Positions 35,127 through 46,696 of a stretch of DNA of 64,000 nucleotides are shown here, in pieces; the first letter of the stretch is position 1; each line of letters starts with the position of its first letter. A model generated the notes under the pieces. That model worked only from the letters and a program-made list of their open reading frames with translations. It did no database searches and had not been told where the DNA came from. The translations under genes were made by a program, and so were the position numbers. Where the stretch lies: contig OY743169.1 of the NCBI GenBank assembly GCA_963555705.1, positions 4,960,014 to 5,024,013 of the forward strand. Reading direction: 5' to 3'. The stretch comes from Ligustrum vulgare (Eukaryota > Streptophyta > Magnoliopsida > Lamiales > Oleaceae).

Positions 35127-35213
35127 TTTGAGAAAATGTATGTGATTAAAAAATGATTTGTGAAAAATGTATTATTTATAAACACGCTTATAAATAAGTT
35201 ACCAAACTGAGGT

Positions 35214-36246
35214 TTAATATATTGTTTCTTTTGATTTTTATTATTTATTGGATAAAATGTCTATATTAAAAGGGAAAAAATCACATATGCCTACTAAAAA
35301 AAAACCATTTCAAAAAATACTATTGCATGACTTAAATATTATAATTACTATATTATAGGTGAAAAACACCAAAAGTATTGTTCTAAACATTCATTTAATC
35401 ATATTTGTAACTAAAAATTTAACATCCTTACATTGCGGCCTACAGTAATTGTAATTACAAAAACGGTTCAAACTCAAATTTTGATATTCCACAAGAATAA
35501 TAACGAGAGATGTGTAATTCCAGCTTCGTTTATCATCTTCTAAATCATAAATCAGCCATCTTTGTTCTCTACTTTGAAAATATGCATTCTTTTATGAAAC
35601 CAGACTGCTCGAGGATGAAAATGTGATATAGAGAGTACAAGAAGAATTCTACAGCATTTATACTGCTCCGGATGCCTTCGGATTCATCGAAGTTGTAGAA
35701 TTAGTTGATAATTTCTTCGCATAAACATCTTACAAAATTCGAGAGAAATTATGCAGGGCTTTGGATTGCAACAAAATGCCAGTCACGTTGCGCAGAACGA
35801 AAGGAAGTTGCAGCTTCGGGACAACATCACGACGGAAGTCCAAAGTTCTGATGAAGCCACATTCAACATCCAAGTGATTGATTCAACAAGGAAAAGTTAA
35901 ATCAAAATATCATGTAGGCAACAAGATTACATAAACATGTATTTGCTTGTGTAAACTTGCAATTAGTAGATAATGTCTTAAAGTTCCTGAATCAACTATT
36001 TAATTCAATTGTTTGATCGATAAAATATAATATCAGTATACTATATCGGTTTCCTAAGTAATTGATCAAAACTATAACTTTTCCTACTACATTTATACAA
36101 GAAATTTCTTGATTCTTCTTGAGGATATTTTTATATTATCTGCAGGAATTTAATGTTTTGATGATTAAATTTCTTCCTTGTGAAATAAGAAAGTTATATA
36201 ATGGATTTTAGCCGAATATTACAATGGTTAGGAAGATATAAACTTG
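35214..36246. other. intergenic sequence with a possible coding scrap
   Basis: Mostly AT-rich. At 35749-35898 a plus-strand frame reads MQGFGLQQNASHVAQNERKL and on to a TAA. It has coding-like composition and shared bounds with GC-richer DNA, but no family is recognised. Confidence 0.25.
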
Positions 36247-36430
36247 AAATTTTGAGTATTACATGCCATTGATCATCCACTTTACATGGTTTATATTACT
36301 CTTATGAGACTTTGAGTATTACATGCTATTGATCATCCATTTTACCTGTTCTCCTATATAACTTCTCTTTTGAGACTTTGAGTATTACATGTCATTGGTC
36401 ATCCACTTTACTTGTTCTTCTATATAATGT
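36247..36430. repeat. three-copy ~63-bp tandem repeat
   Basis: Three head-to-tail copies share the core TTTGAGTATTACATGCYATT then GATCATCCACTTTAC, starting near 36249, 36310 and 36375, with a CCTATATAA stretch between them. Confidence 0.75.
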
Positions 36431-36701
36431 TTCTATGTGATGGGTGGTCTCATCCCACAAATCGCTAATGATTGCAAGTCTCTCTTAGAACTCATTAAAG
36501 TGTCTTTGTTGGACCAAATAACTCCTTTTAACGTCCGTAGTTATTGTTACGTGATAGAGAAAAATAAATATATACAATAATGACATTACATCTAGCATAA
36601 TTTGGTGCTAGTAATTGTTAAGAAAATATCTTGTAGCTTAGAATTATTTGCAAGTTCTCAATCATTGGACGAATCACAAACTAAAGGCCACGGCTAAGGA
36701 A

Positions 36702-36902
36702 TGTGATATGGAAGATAAATCATAATCACCAGCGTGATAATCTTCCCAATATTGTTGTTATCCTTTCTTGTATAGATATTTTCTTGTATAGATAGAATTT
36801 TATTGATTTTGGATTCCTAGTTTTGGTTAGACTACTTGTGTATATACACCATTGTAAGTCTCATTCAAATACAACAAAATATTTTCTCATATTGATCTTT
36901 CA
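36702..36902 (+). repeat. probable copia-type solo LTR
   Basis: The ~200-bp segment TGATATGGAAGATAAATC ... CATATTGATCTTTCA has the layout of a Ty1-copia LTR: a duplicated TTCTTGTATAGATA, GTATATACACC, then CATTGTAAGTCTCATTCA and a T-rich end. TG..CA ends fit, but the flanking duplication (GAATG/GTAAT) is imperfect. Confidence 0.4.
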
Positions 36903-37329
36903 GTAATGAATTCATATTTTCTGGGAGATCGGAGATGACGAAATACTACATAAACAAAAATATATATTGTACTAGAGATGATAGTGTAAGAAAAATGAAA
37001 ATAATAAGGCCACTACCAAATTATGTAAACAGAAGATCAATTATTAAAAAGTACAATTAGGAACTAGAATTGATACATACTATTAATCTAAATGTCACTA
37101 CACAGAAACTAATCCTCCTAGCTAACCAGTTTCAAAAACCAACCAATATCCAACCAAAATACTATACTACATCACAATGCTATAAAAAATTTCCTATTTT
37201 AATACAAATGTTTGAAAGAAGAAGAAAACAAAATAAAATGTGACCAAACACAATGTTTCCTGATCTGAAGTCCTTCCCTTCCTAGACCTCTCACGTTTCT
37301 GGGACCAAACACATTATCCTCAGATGTTT

Positions 37330-37513
37330 CTTTTCTCTATCAAGCGTACAATGATAACGGCGATCACTTTGGCAATCCCATTGTTTTCACTGCAAGTAAA
37401 GAGGCACTTGCAACCAAGGGCCATTAAGGGAAGAACCATCGAAGCCTCATTTGTAGTGTAGAAAGCATCTCTCCCCAACACATCCAGTCTTCTCACACTG
37501 TCCTACACAATCC
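37330..37513 (-). pseudogene. PER1/PGAP3-like pseudo-exon
   Basis: After an AG acceptor at 37515-37514 the minus strand reads DCVGQCEKTGCVGERCFLHY, then K and a stop, GFDGSSLNGPWLQVPLYLQ, a second stop, then KQWDCQSDRRYHCTLDREKK. This matches the Cys-rich luminal start of plant Per1-like proteins (PGAP3 family: CVxxCxxxGCVGxxCF...DGPWYxQEPLYLxWKQWDCxSDCRYxCMxxREKER). These are multi-pass Golgi/ER proteins that remodel GPI-anchor lipids. Two in-frame stops and the loss of one Cys (CR to RR) make it a pseudogene. Neighbouring exons were not found, so it may be a captured single exon. Confidence 0.65.
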
Positions 37514-38718
37514 CTGAAATTGATTTAATACCAAAAATTATTTTAATTAGAGTAGATGTTATTTGACCTGTATACAAACTTCCATAATAATAATCTCAAT
37601 CCAAGAACGTCGACTCAAATCATGCGGAAAATAGAGTTTCCGGACCAGTATAAATTATGTATAATTTTCGATGCGAGTAAACTGGTTGTGCAAGAGAAAA
37701 GGTGGAAAAATAAAAAAAAACATTGAAGTTTCAATGGTTCTACTTATCAAAGAATCTTCATATATGACTTCCAACTAAGAAAAAACTTTGAGAGGCAAAA
37801 CAACACTCTGCAGAACAAGAAGAAGAAAGAGAGGCGTTGATCCCGCATGTAGATTGGTGGAACAAAATTTTAACTAACGTCTGTTCAATCATACTCACAA
37901 GAAAAATGGTGGAATACACATGAATTGCAATGTAGATTTACGGTCATTTGCTTAAAACTTCAATACATGTATGTAAACACTGGATAGATATAAAACAACC
38001 CACACATAAATACAAAAAGAAAATCTATATATGAAATGAAAAATTATGAACTTGAAGATATATACTTGATAAAAATAATATGATAATTTATGGAAATAAT
38101 CCCAAAAATAGATGAATAAAAGCTGCTACGAATGGGGAAGGATGACATCAATATTTCTTGTTCCGTGTCGAAAAACAACCAAATATTCATCCAAAAATCA
38201 TAATACATCCCATGTGTGACGTAATATTTCGACAAATAACTAGCAAAAACAAACTGAATTTATCATGAAACTTTCAAGAAGAGCTGAAAATAAAAATATC
38301 ATAATATTTTTTGATGTTTATTCGCTTTCCACATCTCTGGCCTTCTTTCCACTAATGCTCCCGGGCACTTGGTTGGAATTCGCTCATAACCACCAACTAA
38401 CTTCTGGCTTCCATAGTTGTAAAGTATGCGTACTCAACGAGTTATTTGAATTTGAAAATAGCAAGGATTTCATCCTTGCACGCTCTAAATGCATAGGTTC
38501 ATATGTAAGTTTGCTGGTGAATGTTGTCAAACTGTATCTACCAAAGGAATTTGAAAATAAAAGAATATTGAAACACACGATGTGCCAAAATAGCATTATT
38601 AAAACATGTAATTTTTATTTGATATATAAGAATTCAAAAATCAAATTTTCATACATATGTCAAGAAATATTACTTGTAAAAAATGATAAAATTACGTGCT
38701 TGTGGTCTTCATGCTACT
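37514..38718. other. AT-rich intergenic region, nothing recognised
   Basis: It contains a plus-strand open frame of 202 codons from 38265 that runs into the SINE and has no family resemblance. I regard it as chance. Confidence 0.4.
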
Positions 38719-38880
38719 TGTTGACGCCACCAGGCTCATGGCTCGGCCAACACATGGATTGTCCACCGCATGGTGTGGATTTGTTCCACGCGAGGTGGAC
38801 GCGTTCCCAGGCGGTTTCGAACCTTGGACCTTTGGAATATATGAATTCCAAAGGCCTCCCTGGTAACCACTAAGGCGCGT
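38719..38880 (-). mobile_element. tRNA-derived SINE, copy 1
   Basis: Read on the minus strand: ACGCGCCTTAGTGGTTACCA (A-box-like TAGTGGTTACC), AAGGTTCGAAACC (B box), a GTGGAACAAATCCACACC body and a GGTGGCGTCAACA end. The pol III promoter boxes are spaced as in tRNA-SINEs. Confidence 0.65.
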
Positions 38881-38885
38881 TTTTA

Positions 38886-39030
38886 TGTTGACGCCACCAG
38901 GCTCATGGCTACTTACGGCTCGGCCAACACACGGATTGTCCACCGCATGGTGTGGATTTGTTCCACACGAGGTGGACGCGTCCCCAGGGGGTTTCGAACC
39001 TTGAACCTTTGGAATATATGAATTCCAAAG
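38886..39030 (-). mobile_element. tRNA-derived SINE, copy 2
   Basis: Same family and orientation as copy 1. It carries ACTTACGGCTCGGCC where copy 1 has a 10-base gap. Its 5' end meets copy 3 head to head near 39030. Confidence 0.65.
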
Positions 39031-39195
39031 TTAGTGGTTACTAGTGAGGCCTTTGGAATTCATATATTTCAAAGGTCCAAGGTTCGAAACCTCCTGGGGA
39101 CGCGTCCACCTCCCGTGGAACAAATCCACACCATGCGGTGAACAATCCGTGTGTTGGCCGAGCCGTAAGTACCCCAGAGGCTGGTGGCGTCAACA
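39031..39195 (+). mobile_element. tRNA-derived SINE, copy 3 (inverted)
   Basis: TTAGTGGTTACTAGTGAGGCC (A-box region), AAGGTTCGAAACC (B box) and the common body and end are present on the plus strand. With copy 2 it forms an inverted repeat of ~150-bp arms with almost no loop. Confidence 0.65.
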
Positions 39196-40002
39196 CTACT
39201 TAAGTTATTTTTTCCTGCTAAGTGACTTCCTTTCTGGGTCTATGATAGTGTATAGGTGTCAAATGGTTCAAATTTTAATACAGAATTTTTCACCCTCTGT
39301 GGCACTAAGATCCGATCTTAGTCAGCCTTTCAATATCGATTTGTTTGCAACTATGAAAGGAACAACAGATTTAAAGGAACCAAAACGAAAAGCAACAAGC
39401 AACACAAAGCATACAGGAATCCTTCCCAACTTTTATTGCCTCAATAAAAGAACACTCACGTTTTATGCAAGGAACACAACAATGGCACCGTTTCTCTCCA
39501 TGTGCTTTTGTGACTCTTGCCCAAGATATACAAAATTCGTTTGCAGTTGACACCCCCAACTGCTAGGGTCAGATTTCAAGTTTCCCACCAAGAAAACCAT
39601 CCAAAACTGCCCATATAACTGCCATACATGTGCTGATCCAAATTTCCATGTCAAAGCGACAAAGCCTTTGACATGTGCTAAGTAACTGCACACTGGAACA
39701 TGAAGTCAGCCAGCTCCAACTTTCAGCCTTCCTAGTGAATCCGAGTTTGCATGCAACCAAGAGTCGAGCCCAAGGTAAACATCGCAACCTGCCGAAGCAT
39801 GCCGAGATCCTCCCGTGCCATGCCTATCTGCCCAATGAACTTGCCATGCATAACAAGCTAATTCAATGCTCACGAGTTACTCCCGCACTACCTTGAACTA
39901 TTCCCACGAAATGCACCCACCGAAGTACATTTCTACCAAGGCTTTGACATGAGATCAAGGCAATGCCCATGTCTTAGCCAATCCGAGCATCAAGGTGCTA
40001 AC
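39196..40002. other. intergenic region, several overlapping chance frames
   Basis: This is higher-complexity, less AT-rich DNA with overlapping frames on both strands but no recognisable protein. It may be an old transposon interior. Confidence 0.35.
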
Positions 40003-42173
40003 TGTAGAAATTTACACATGTTAAATAATTATTTTAAATTATGAAAACGAACCGCTGGGATCTCACCCATTTTTAATTTAAAGTCACGACGTATTTGTCT
40101 AGCCGAGTCGAGAAATATCGAGTCCAATTCAATTTTAAATAAATTTCGAGTTTCTAAAATTATATCATTTTATTTATTTATTTAAATTATTCATTCCAAA
40201 ATCGTTTTAAATTCCAAAATTTTAAGAAGCTCATTTTATCAGATCCATTTTCCTACTCATTTGATTTATGCGTATTATTTTTCTCGAATTCCGTGTATTG
40301 CTTGTCAAGATTTCCAAAATGCCTAATCAACCTATATTACCACCAAATTCCACCAACCACATCAATCCCACGCCCTATCAATTCTCATACCCTACATCAC
40401 CAACCCACTCCATAGTATACATCATCAGAATTTCCTCTCCCTGCACCAACCACGACACTGGTTTCAGCAACTCATTGGTAAGCTCCCACCTGCTGCTTCA
40501 TCACACCACTGCCTACTGCACAACACTCGTCAGCCACCACCTCCACCACCTGTGAGCTCCAATCCACCCCATGCAGGCCACAAATCATCATCATCACCAC
40601 CATATTTGTCCACTGCATCCAAACCAAAACAGCCACCATCCTCCATCTTCAACACCAACACTGTCTCTACCCCAAACGATCGCAACCGCACAATACCACC
40701 ACTGAAAACTCCACTGCCCATTACGTATTTCCCCTTTTTGACCTCCAAATCATCATCATCACCACCTCGACCAGCCACCATTGAAACCACCTTGTATCAC
40801 CGGCCGACCGCAACCACATAAACCCACCACACCGTAGCAAAGATCGAGCCTAACGCAACCACCTCAACACCTTCGAAATCCCACTGCGCCATCAGCCTCT
40901 GTCTCTCTCCTTCTTCTGTTTCGATCCAGGTTGTGAATGAGGAAGGGATTGATTTTTTTTTTTTTTTTTTTTTTATAAATCTGATTTTGTAAAAATTATT
41001 CTCTAAGTCCTTAAATGTTTAAAATGTTTTAAGTTCAGCTCACTTTTTAAAGTTATTTAATTCAGTCCTTTTGGGTTCTAAAATTAATCATTTCAGTCCC
41101 TTCATTTTAAAATCAATTATTTCAATCATACAGTTAAATATCCGTTTTGAGCTTCAACCCAAGTTTTGAAAATTTACATTTTAGACCCCCAAGTTTAAAA
41201 GTATTCATTTTAGTCCCCAACTTTCAAATCATCAATTTCAGTCCCTAAATTTTAAATTATCATTTTTAAACTATAAATTTCAAAAGACTAATTTAACTTA
41301 TTTTTTTTTCTAATTGGCTAGATGAGGCGTACGAAGATTTAAAAGATTGAAGTCATTCCTGCTCGATTTTGCACACGTTGAATTTAAGGTAGACTCACCC
41401 CTATTAATTGATTTAAATTATGATTGCATGTGAATGTGTATGTTATGTGACTTATGTGAAAGTCATTTTTAAGAAAAAAGACGAGAATATATTTCTTCGA
41501 AAATATTTATGTGGTTATACTTGTCATAACTTATATACTTTTATGTATGAGAAAGAAAGAAGAGAATATCTTGCAAGATAAATAATGATGTTATGCATAA
41601 CTTATGTGCCTTAAGTGTACGAGAAGAAAGAGCAATCCACACCCTATAATTTTTAAAGAGCATATGATTTTTCTAAGAGAAGTCATATGCTTTAATGTAC
41701 GAGAAGAGAAACTCACACCCTATGATTTTTAAATAGTCTGCATTTATGTGTTCAATTATAATGTAATTTAATTAATTGACGATGAGTCTACTGAATATTT
41801 TTATGAAATGTTCATTTCTATTTTAACAATATTTGCAGATTTCGGAGAGGGTGACAAGTGATGAATGATTGTGGCAATAATTGTTAAATAATTGAAAATC
41901 TTATTTTGATGATCCGCATTTTTAAACTTTGGATATTTTTGAGATTTTCAATTATTTTGAGAGATTATGGCATTGTCGAATGTTGTGAATTATTAATGGC
42001 TCGATTTATTATTTTAAATTGTTTCTTAAATGTTTTCAAATGTTATCGACCATTGGAGTTTTATTTAACATTGCCAAAAATGAATTTCAGTTATTTCTTC
42101 CGTTAAAATATTATTTTAAAAGTTAGAAAAGACGATGACGTGGTGAACCGGGAATTTAGAACTTGGGGCGCTA
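40003..42173. repeat. solo-LTR-like segment, family A copy 1
   Basis: It starts TGTAGAAATTTACAC and ends near GGGGCGCTA. It shares an ordered series of blocks with 52293-55128: AAGTTCAGTCC-type runs, GGCTAGATGAGGCG, TTAAGGTAGACTCACCCC, GATGTTATGCATAACTTATG, CACACCCTATGATTTT and GACGATGAGTCTACTGA. No internal retrotransposon genes flank it. The exact right end is uncertain. Confidence 0.5.
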
Positions 42174-42904
42174 GGTTGATACGTCACGAGAACCATGAAC
42201 TACCAGGTGATACGACGTCTTGGAGTCTGCAACAGTTCTTTTTAGGATCGATTGTCTCTAATGAATTCGTGGCTTCTCCCACCTGCTATTGTTGGCGTCA
42301 TCAAACTGTACACAACTACATGAAGTTTCCATATATTATAGATAGATTCAGGGTTCTACTTGTTCGTGATGTCACTCATTGATAGACGACAACCATGGTT
42401 GGCCGCAACGAGGTTAACTTCGCCTGGTTGCATGTTTCTCAATGAATCCATGGATGCAAGGCGATTTGGGAAAGAAATTGTCAAGATTAACAGCGAATGA
42501 AGTGTGTATAAATGCAGATTATAACATTTTCTAATGGGTTTTTATAACACCATAAGGTGCTAAAATCATAAGATTCAGAGACTGTAAAATGGAACGAACA
42601 TTAAGCACAATAATTTGCGTCAATATTGATACAAGACGACGACTATTTTGTGAGATGGATTGATTTACAAGTTTTGGATTTTCTGGAATAATCTTGGGCG
42701 TAATGAGAAAGAATACAATTGGGGATGTTTGAGCATTGATGATGATTGAGAAAATGGTGATTTATTAATGGAACACCTTTGATGGAGTGATTTATGTAGT
42801 CAGCCTATTCAAGTGACTAGAATGTTTTTTTGAGTTTTATTTTTTACTTTAAAAAATGAAGTAAAAATGGAATAAAAAAATCTTAACAAGCATTTATGAA
42901 TTTA
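42174..42904. other. intergenic sequence, nothing recognised
   Basis: There are short open frames only; no repeat or family match was seen before the ATATCT run. Confidence 0.35.
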
Positions 42905-42915
42905 TATCTATATCT

Positions 42916-42974
<59 letters not shown>
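42905..42974. repeat. (ATATCT)n and (AT)n microsatellite
   Basis: Five to six ATATCT units are followed by about 19 AT units. Confidence 0.9.
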
Positions 42975-42977
<3 letters not shown>

Positions 42978-43785
42978 AGAAGTGCCGTCAAAAAAATTTT
43001 CCCGCCCATTTTCAGTTTCTATTTTTGGAATTTTTTTTTTTTTCAATTGAATTTCCGGAATTGGGAAATGAGTTGTTGACAATTAATGAGACATTTAATG
43101 TGGGAAAGTGTGTAATGCATTGTAAATAGGCACTTGACTACATGTATTGAATGCTAATAATTTGTCTATTCGTATTCTTTCTCTATATATATATATTTCC
43201 TTCAATTTTTATGGATCCTACAAGAAATAATTGTTGACATAACATTTATTTATATTCCAATTCATTCATTTCACTCATTAATCCATCCAAATTTGTAATT
43301 GTTTTAACAACGATGAATCATTTCATTGTACGTGTTTTTCATATTTTGAAAATCAAGCTAATTATATTTGGGTAACAATATTCATACAACACATTTTTTT
43401 TTAAATTTACACCATATTTTAATTGCAAGATAGATTTTCGATGTTTGTTTAGTTTTGCTTTTATATCCTTAACATTTTTTAATCGCATTGTTATTTATAA
43501 CATTCAATTAATTAATAAATTTTATTTCTAATCACAAATTCTATTCAAATATTCTGCTAATTTGCATTGAAAGGATGTGCAAATATTTTTTTTAACTTTT
43601 GTATTAATTATTTATTTTGATTATTTAAAAATATGAGAGATAAATAAGTGTTTTTCGCCAACAAAACAAATATATTGAATGAAAATCGTCTCAAAAGACA
43701 AGATGTGAAAATTAATAAAGAGTTGATGATAAAAAAATTACAAAAAATTTTAATATAACTATTATAATTTGAAGTAGTTTTATTG

Positions 43786-44045
43786 TTTGTTCTTTTTTGT
43801 TTAGTTAAAAATATTAGTGACAAATAAGTTTGTTTGAATTAATATTCATCATTAATTGCTTTATAAAAAATAAATTTTATAAAGAAATTAATACATTTGG
43901 AAAACTACACATTAACTTTGAAAAACAAAAATAACTTTACTTTTTCGTGCATTATTTGTGCATTAATTAGATTAATATTTTATTAAACTTTAATATTTGT
44001 TCTTTTTTGTTTAGTTAAAAATATTAGTGACAAATAAGTTTGTTT
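43786..44045. repeat. 50-bp perfect direct repeat pair
   Basis: The 50-base segments 43786-43835 and 43996-44045 are identical (starting TTTGTTCTTTTTTGTTTAGT, ending CAAATAAGTTTGTTT). A looser relative lies at about 43613-43650 (TTATTTAAAAATATGAGAGA then TAAATAAGTG). Confidence 0.85.
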
Positions 44046-44306
44046 ACACTTCTTAATAGATTTTTTTTTCCAGAAAACGGTAAAAATTTTTTTTTTTTAA
44101 GAAAACAGTGACTATTCATTTTTTTTTTAATTATTTGAATTAAACTTGCTAAATCAACGTAAGATGTACTGATGATAATTAATAATTTATTGAAACTAAA
44201 ACTAATTATTATGTCATCACATTAATAAAATTTGAATGGTATTATGGAAATCATTTTACGTAGTGAAGTTAATTACTATGTTATGGATGACGTGTTGACT
44301 GCATTT

Positions 44307-44493
44307 GGCCCCTATTGGAGACCCATTATTTGGAATAATGTGGTTTGAAATAGTAAAGTTTTTGGAGATGTGTAGTTAAAAATTGGAGAATATTTTTGGA
44401 CTTATGTGTAGATTATTTTATTGGTATAATGTGTGGTTGAAAATGAGTTTTTTAAAAATGAGATTTTAAAATAATAGGTACCAAACATGGGCT
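44307..44493. mobile_element. Tourist-like MITE, diverged
   Basis: The ends GGCCCCTATTGGAGACC and GGTACCAAACATGGGCT are inverted, and the interior GTGTGGTTGAAAATGAG belongs to the window's Tourist family. No clear target duplication. Confidence 0.4.
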
Positions 44494-45500
44494 TGATGAT
44501 GCGTTTAGTGCAATGAGAAATGAAATTGAAATTATTAAGGATGCTCATTTTAATACTTAACAACGCAACTCCAAACAATGTGCAAATATATGTTATTTTC
44601 GATAAAAAAATAATATCAATTTTTTCTTGAACAATAACTTCAATTTTATTTTATTTTTATTTTTTTTGTGAAAAAATGTGGAAAACTTAATAATCATTTA
44701 CTACTTAAAATCAATGATTTTTTTTTTTTTAATTCGTAAAGATAAAAAAAAAAAAAAAACTTTGTCAATATCGTATAAATATTTTTATTTAAAAATAGAA
44801 AATGAAAAAGGATAAAATAAGAACGTTCATCAATCTATGTTTCTTTTTCTTTATTTTTTCGTTTTAATAAAATTCTGAGCATATATTACAGATAAATCTA
44901 TTTTTTTCACTTATTACAAATTTTATTTAAATGTAATTTTTATTTTCCATTTTAAGTTTTAAATCAATTCAAATTACAATATTTAAAGAAATTTCTAGAA
45001 CGATAAACATACGAATCGTAAAAAAATTGAAAAAAAATTAAGTTATGTGTAATGTACATTTGTAATTAATTGTCTTCATTACTTTCTCATTTTTAATTAA
45101 GTATTAATTTCATATGTTAAAATATAAATTTGATATATGTAAGTAACAAATGGTCGTGTATCGCACGGGTGTAACACTAGTATGGATAACAGAACAAGTA
45201 GTTGGTACAATTACCTCATATTGAAATATGACATTCTAATGTGACATTATTTTATATATCGACCATTTCATTAGAAAAATTTAAGAAACTTATTTGGCTT
45301 AAAGTACAAACTTGAGTGACTACAAACAAATTAAATTCCCCTATACACATAAAGGAACAAATGAGCAGGTTACTATTCATAATTTCGGGCATCCCTTTTT
45401 TTTTTTAACTATAAACTTAAAAAATTCAGTAACGACAAAATTGCACGCAATGCTAAGCTGCTCATATATTTTTTTTAACTCAATATACTATGTTAGGAAC

Positions 45501-46288
45501 TAGGGATGGACGTCGGGTGGTTCGATTCGGGTATCTCAAGAATCAAAATCGAACCATACTTTTTCGGTTCTTGTAAAATGGAACAATTCGGTTCCATTGA
45601 ATCGTAAGAACCAAATCTGGTTCGGTTTCAGTTCTAATGTGGTTCTACAATAATAATTATTTTTCAGGAGCCTTATCAAGGAGCTTCAGACCTCGGGAAG
45701 TGAGCCAATAACCTGAAATAAACTTCTATCTAATATACCAAAATCAAAGATTTCAAAAATCCTTTCATCCCGAAGAAAGTATATGATTCTCCATGAAACA
45801 AAAAATATTTATAAACCAAAATAGGAAACAAATGGCCTACAAAGTTTTTCGAGCATGGCAATATAGTAAACTTATGGGATGAATCATGAGTTTAAATGCA
45901 TTATGAGTTAATTGTTTTATATTTGTATTTAAATATTTAATTAACTCCATCGTTGTCATTTACAACATCGTTTATTAATAAGTTAGTTTTTATTCGATTT
46001 TCATTTACTAAGAATTTCAGTCCAACTGTAAAGTTAAAGGTCACAAAGAGGTAGAGACATAAAAAATTTCATAAAAAGAAATTAATAATTTTCACTTTAC
46101 CCAAAAAATTACAATTTCTTTTGATTTCTAGTTTTAGGACAATCAATTAAGACCATATAAAATAAAATAAAATAAAAAACAAGAATCAAAGACTGGTTCT
46201 AACTTCTATTTTAAAATCATACGGTTTCGATTTTTTCAGTTTGGTTCCGATTCGATCATATTAGTTCCGATTTTTTTGCCCACCCCTA
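45501..46288. mobile_element. hAT-type element (TAGGGATGG ends)
   Basis: A 788-bp element begins TAGGGATGGACGTCGGGTGG and ends TTGCCCACCCCTA, with perfect 8-bp TTAGGAAC at 45493-45500 and 46289-46296. The arms carry GGTTCGATTCGG/GGTTCCGATTCG-type words. No transposase. Same structural class as 31349-31994. Confidence 0.75.
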
Positions 46289-46469
46289 TTAGGAACTCAA
46301 AAAATTCAATAATGATCAAATTGCACGCAATGCTTGCCCAAACATACTAGTTTCACTGAAATTCAAGTTATCTACATTTTCCTACCATTGTAAGGTCTTT
46401 TTTGGCATGTCATTTACTTTTTATAGAAGGAATTTTAGGAGAAGTCATCTTGATTTTTATTTGAAAATC

Positions 46470-46642
46470 TATATCTATATATATCTAAAAGCAAATTAGA
46501 TTTTTGGCCAATGAATTTTGACCAAAATTTCATTTTAAAATTTGATTAAATGGAATCTGATTCAAAAATTTTCACGTCACTGCATTTCAAATTATCAACT
46601 GCCCAGTATTTTGCACGTCCCTCCACTACCAACACCCAAACC

Positions 46643-46696
<54 letters not shown>

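Larger units (their letters stand above)
33471..35213. mobile_element. Tourist-like MITE split by a MULE
   Basis: The left half is 33471-33556 (TCACTGTTTGGTAAAAG ... GAAAAGTAATTTGAGAAA). The right half is from 35127 to about 35213 (TTTGAGAAAATGTATGTGAT ... AAGTTACCAAACTGAGG). Joined at the duplicated TTTGAGAAA they restore a normal ~165-bp family member. A second, reverse-oriented copy precedes it at about 33295-33450. Confidence 0.65.
42905..45179 (+). mobile_element. probable non-autonomous Helitron
   Basis: The 3' end CGTGTATCGCACGGGTGTAA followed by CACTAG then T fits the plant Helitron signature (GC-rich short hairpin region then CTAG, inserted 5' of T). A TCTATATATATAT start near 42936, after (ATATCT)n, fits the common 5' end TCTATA. 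The 2.2-kb interior is AT-rich, has no Rep or helicase, and contains a 50-bp direct repeat. The 5' boundary is less certain than the 3' one, since another TCTATATATATA lies at 43182. Confidence 0.5.

Noticed and set aside
35749..35898. Possible exon of a host gene
   Set aside because: Short open frame only; no splice partner and no recognised domain.
38265..38873. 202-codon plus-strand open frame
   Set aside because: It has no family resemblance and its 3' third runs through a SINE, so it is a chance frame.
40268..40821. Pro/Ser/Thr-rich frames inside the first solo LTR, and similar ones at 52963-53922
   Set aside because: Compositional frames in a GC-richer part of an LTR; not conserved as protein between the two LTR copies as far as I can see.
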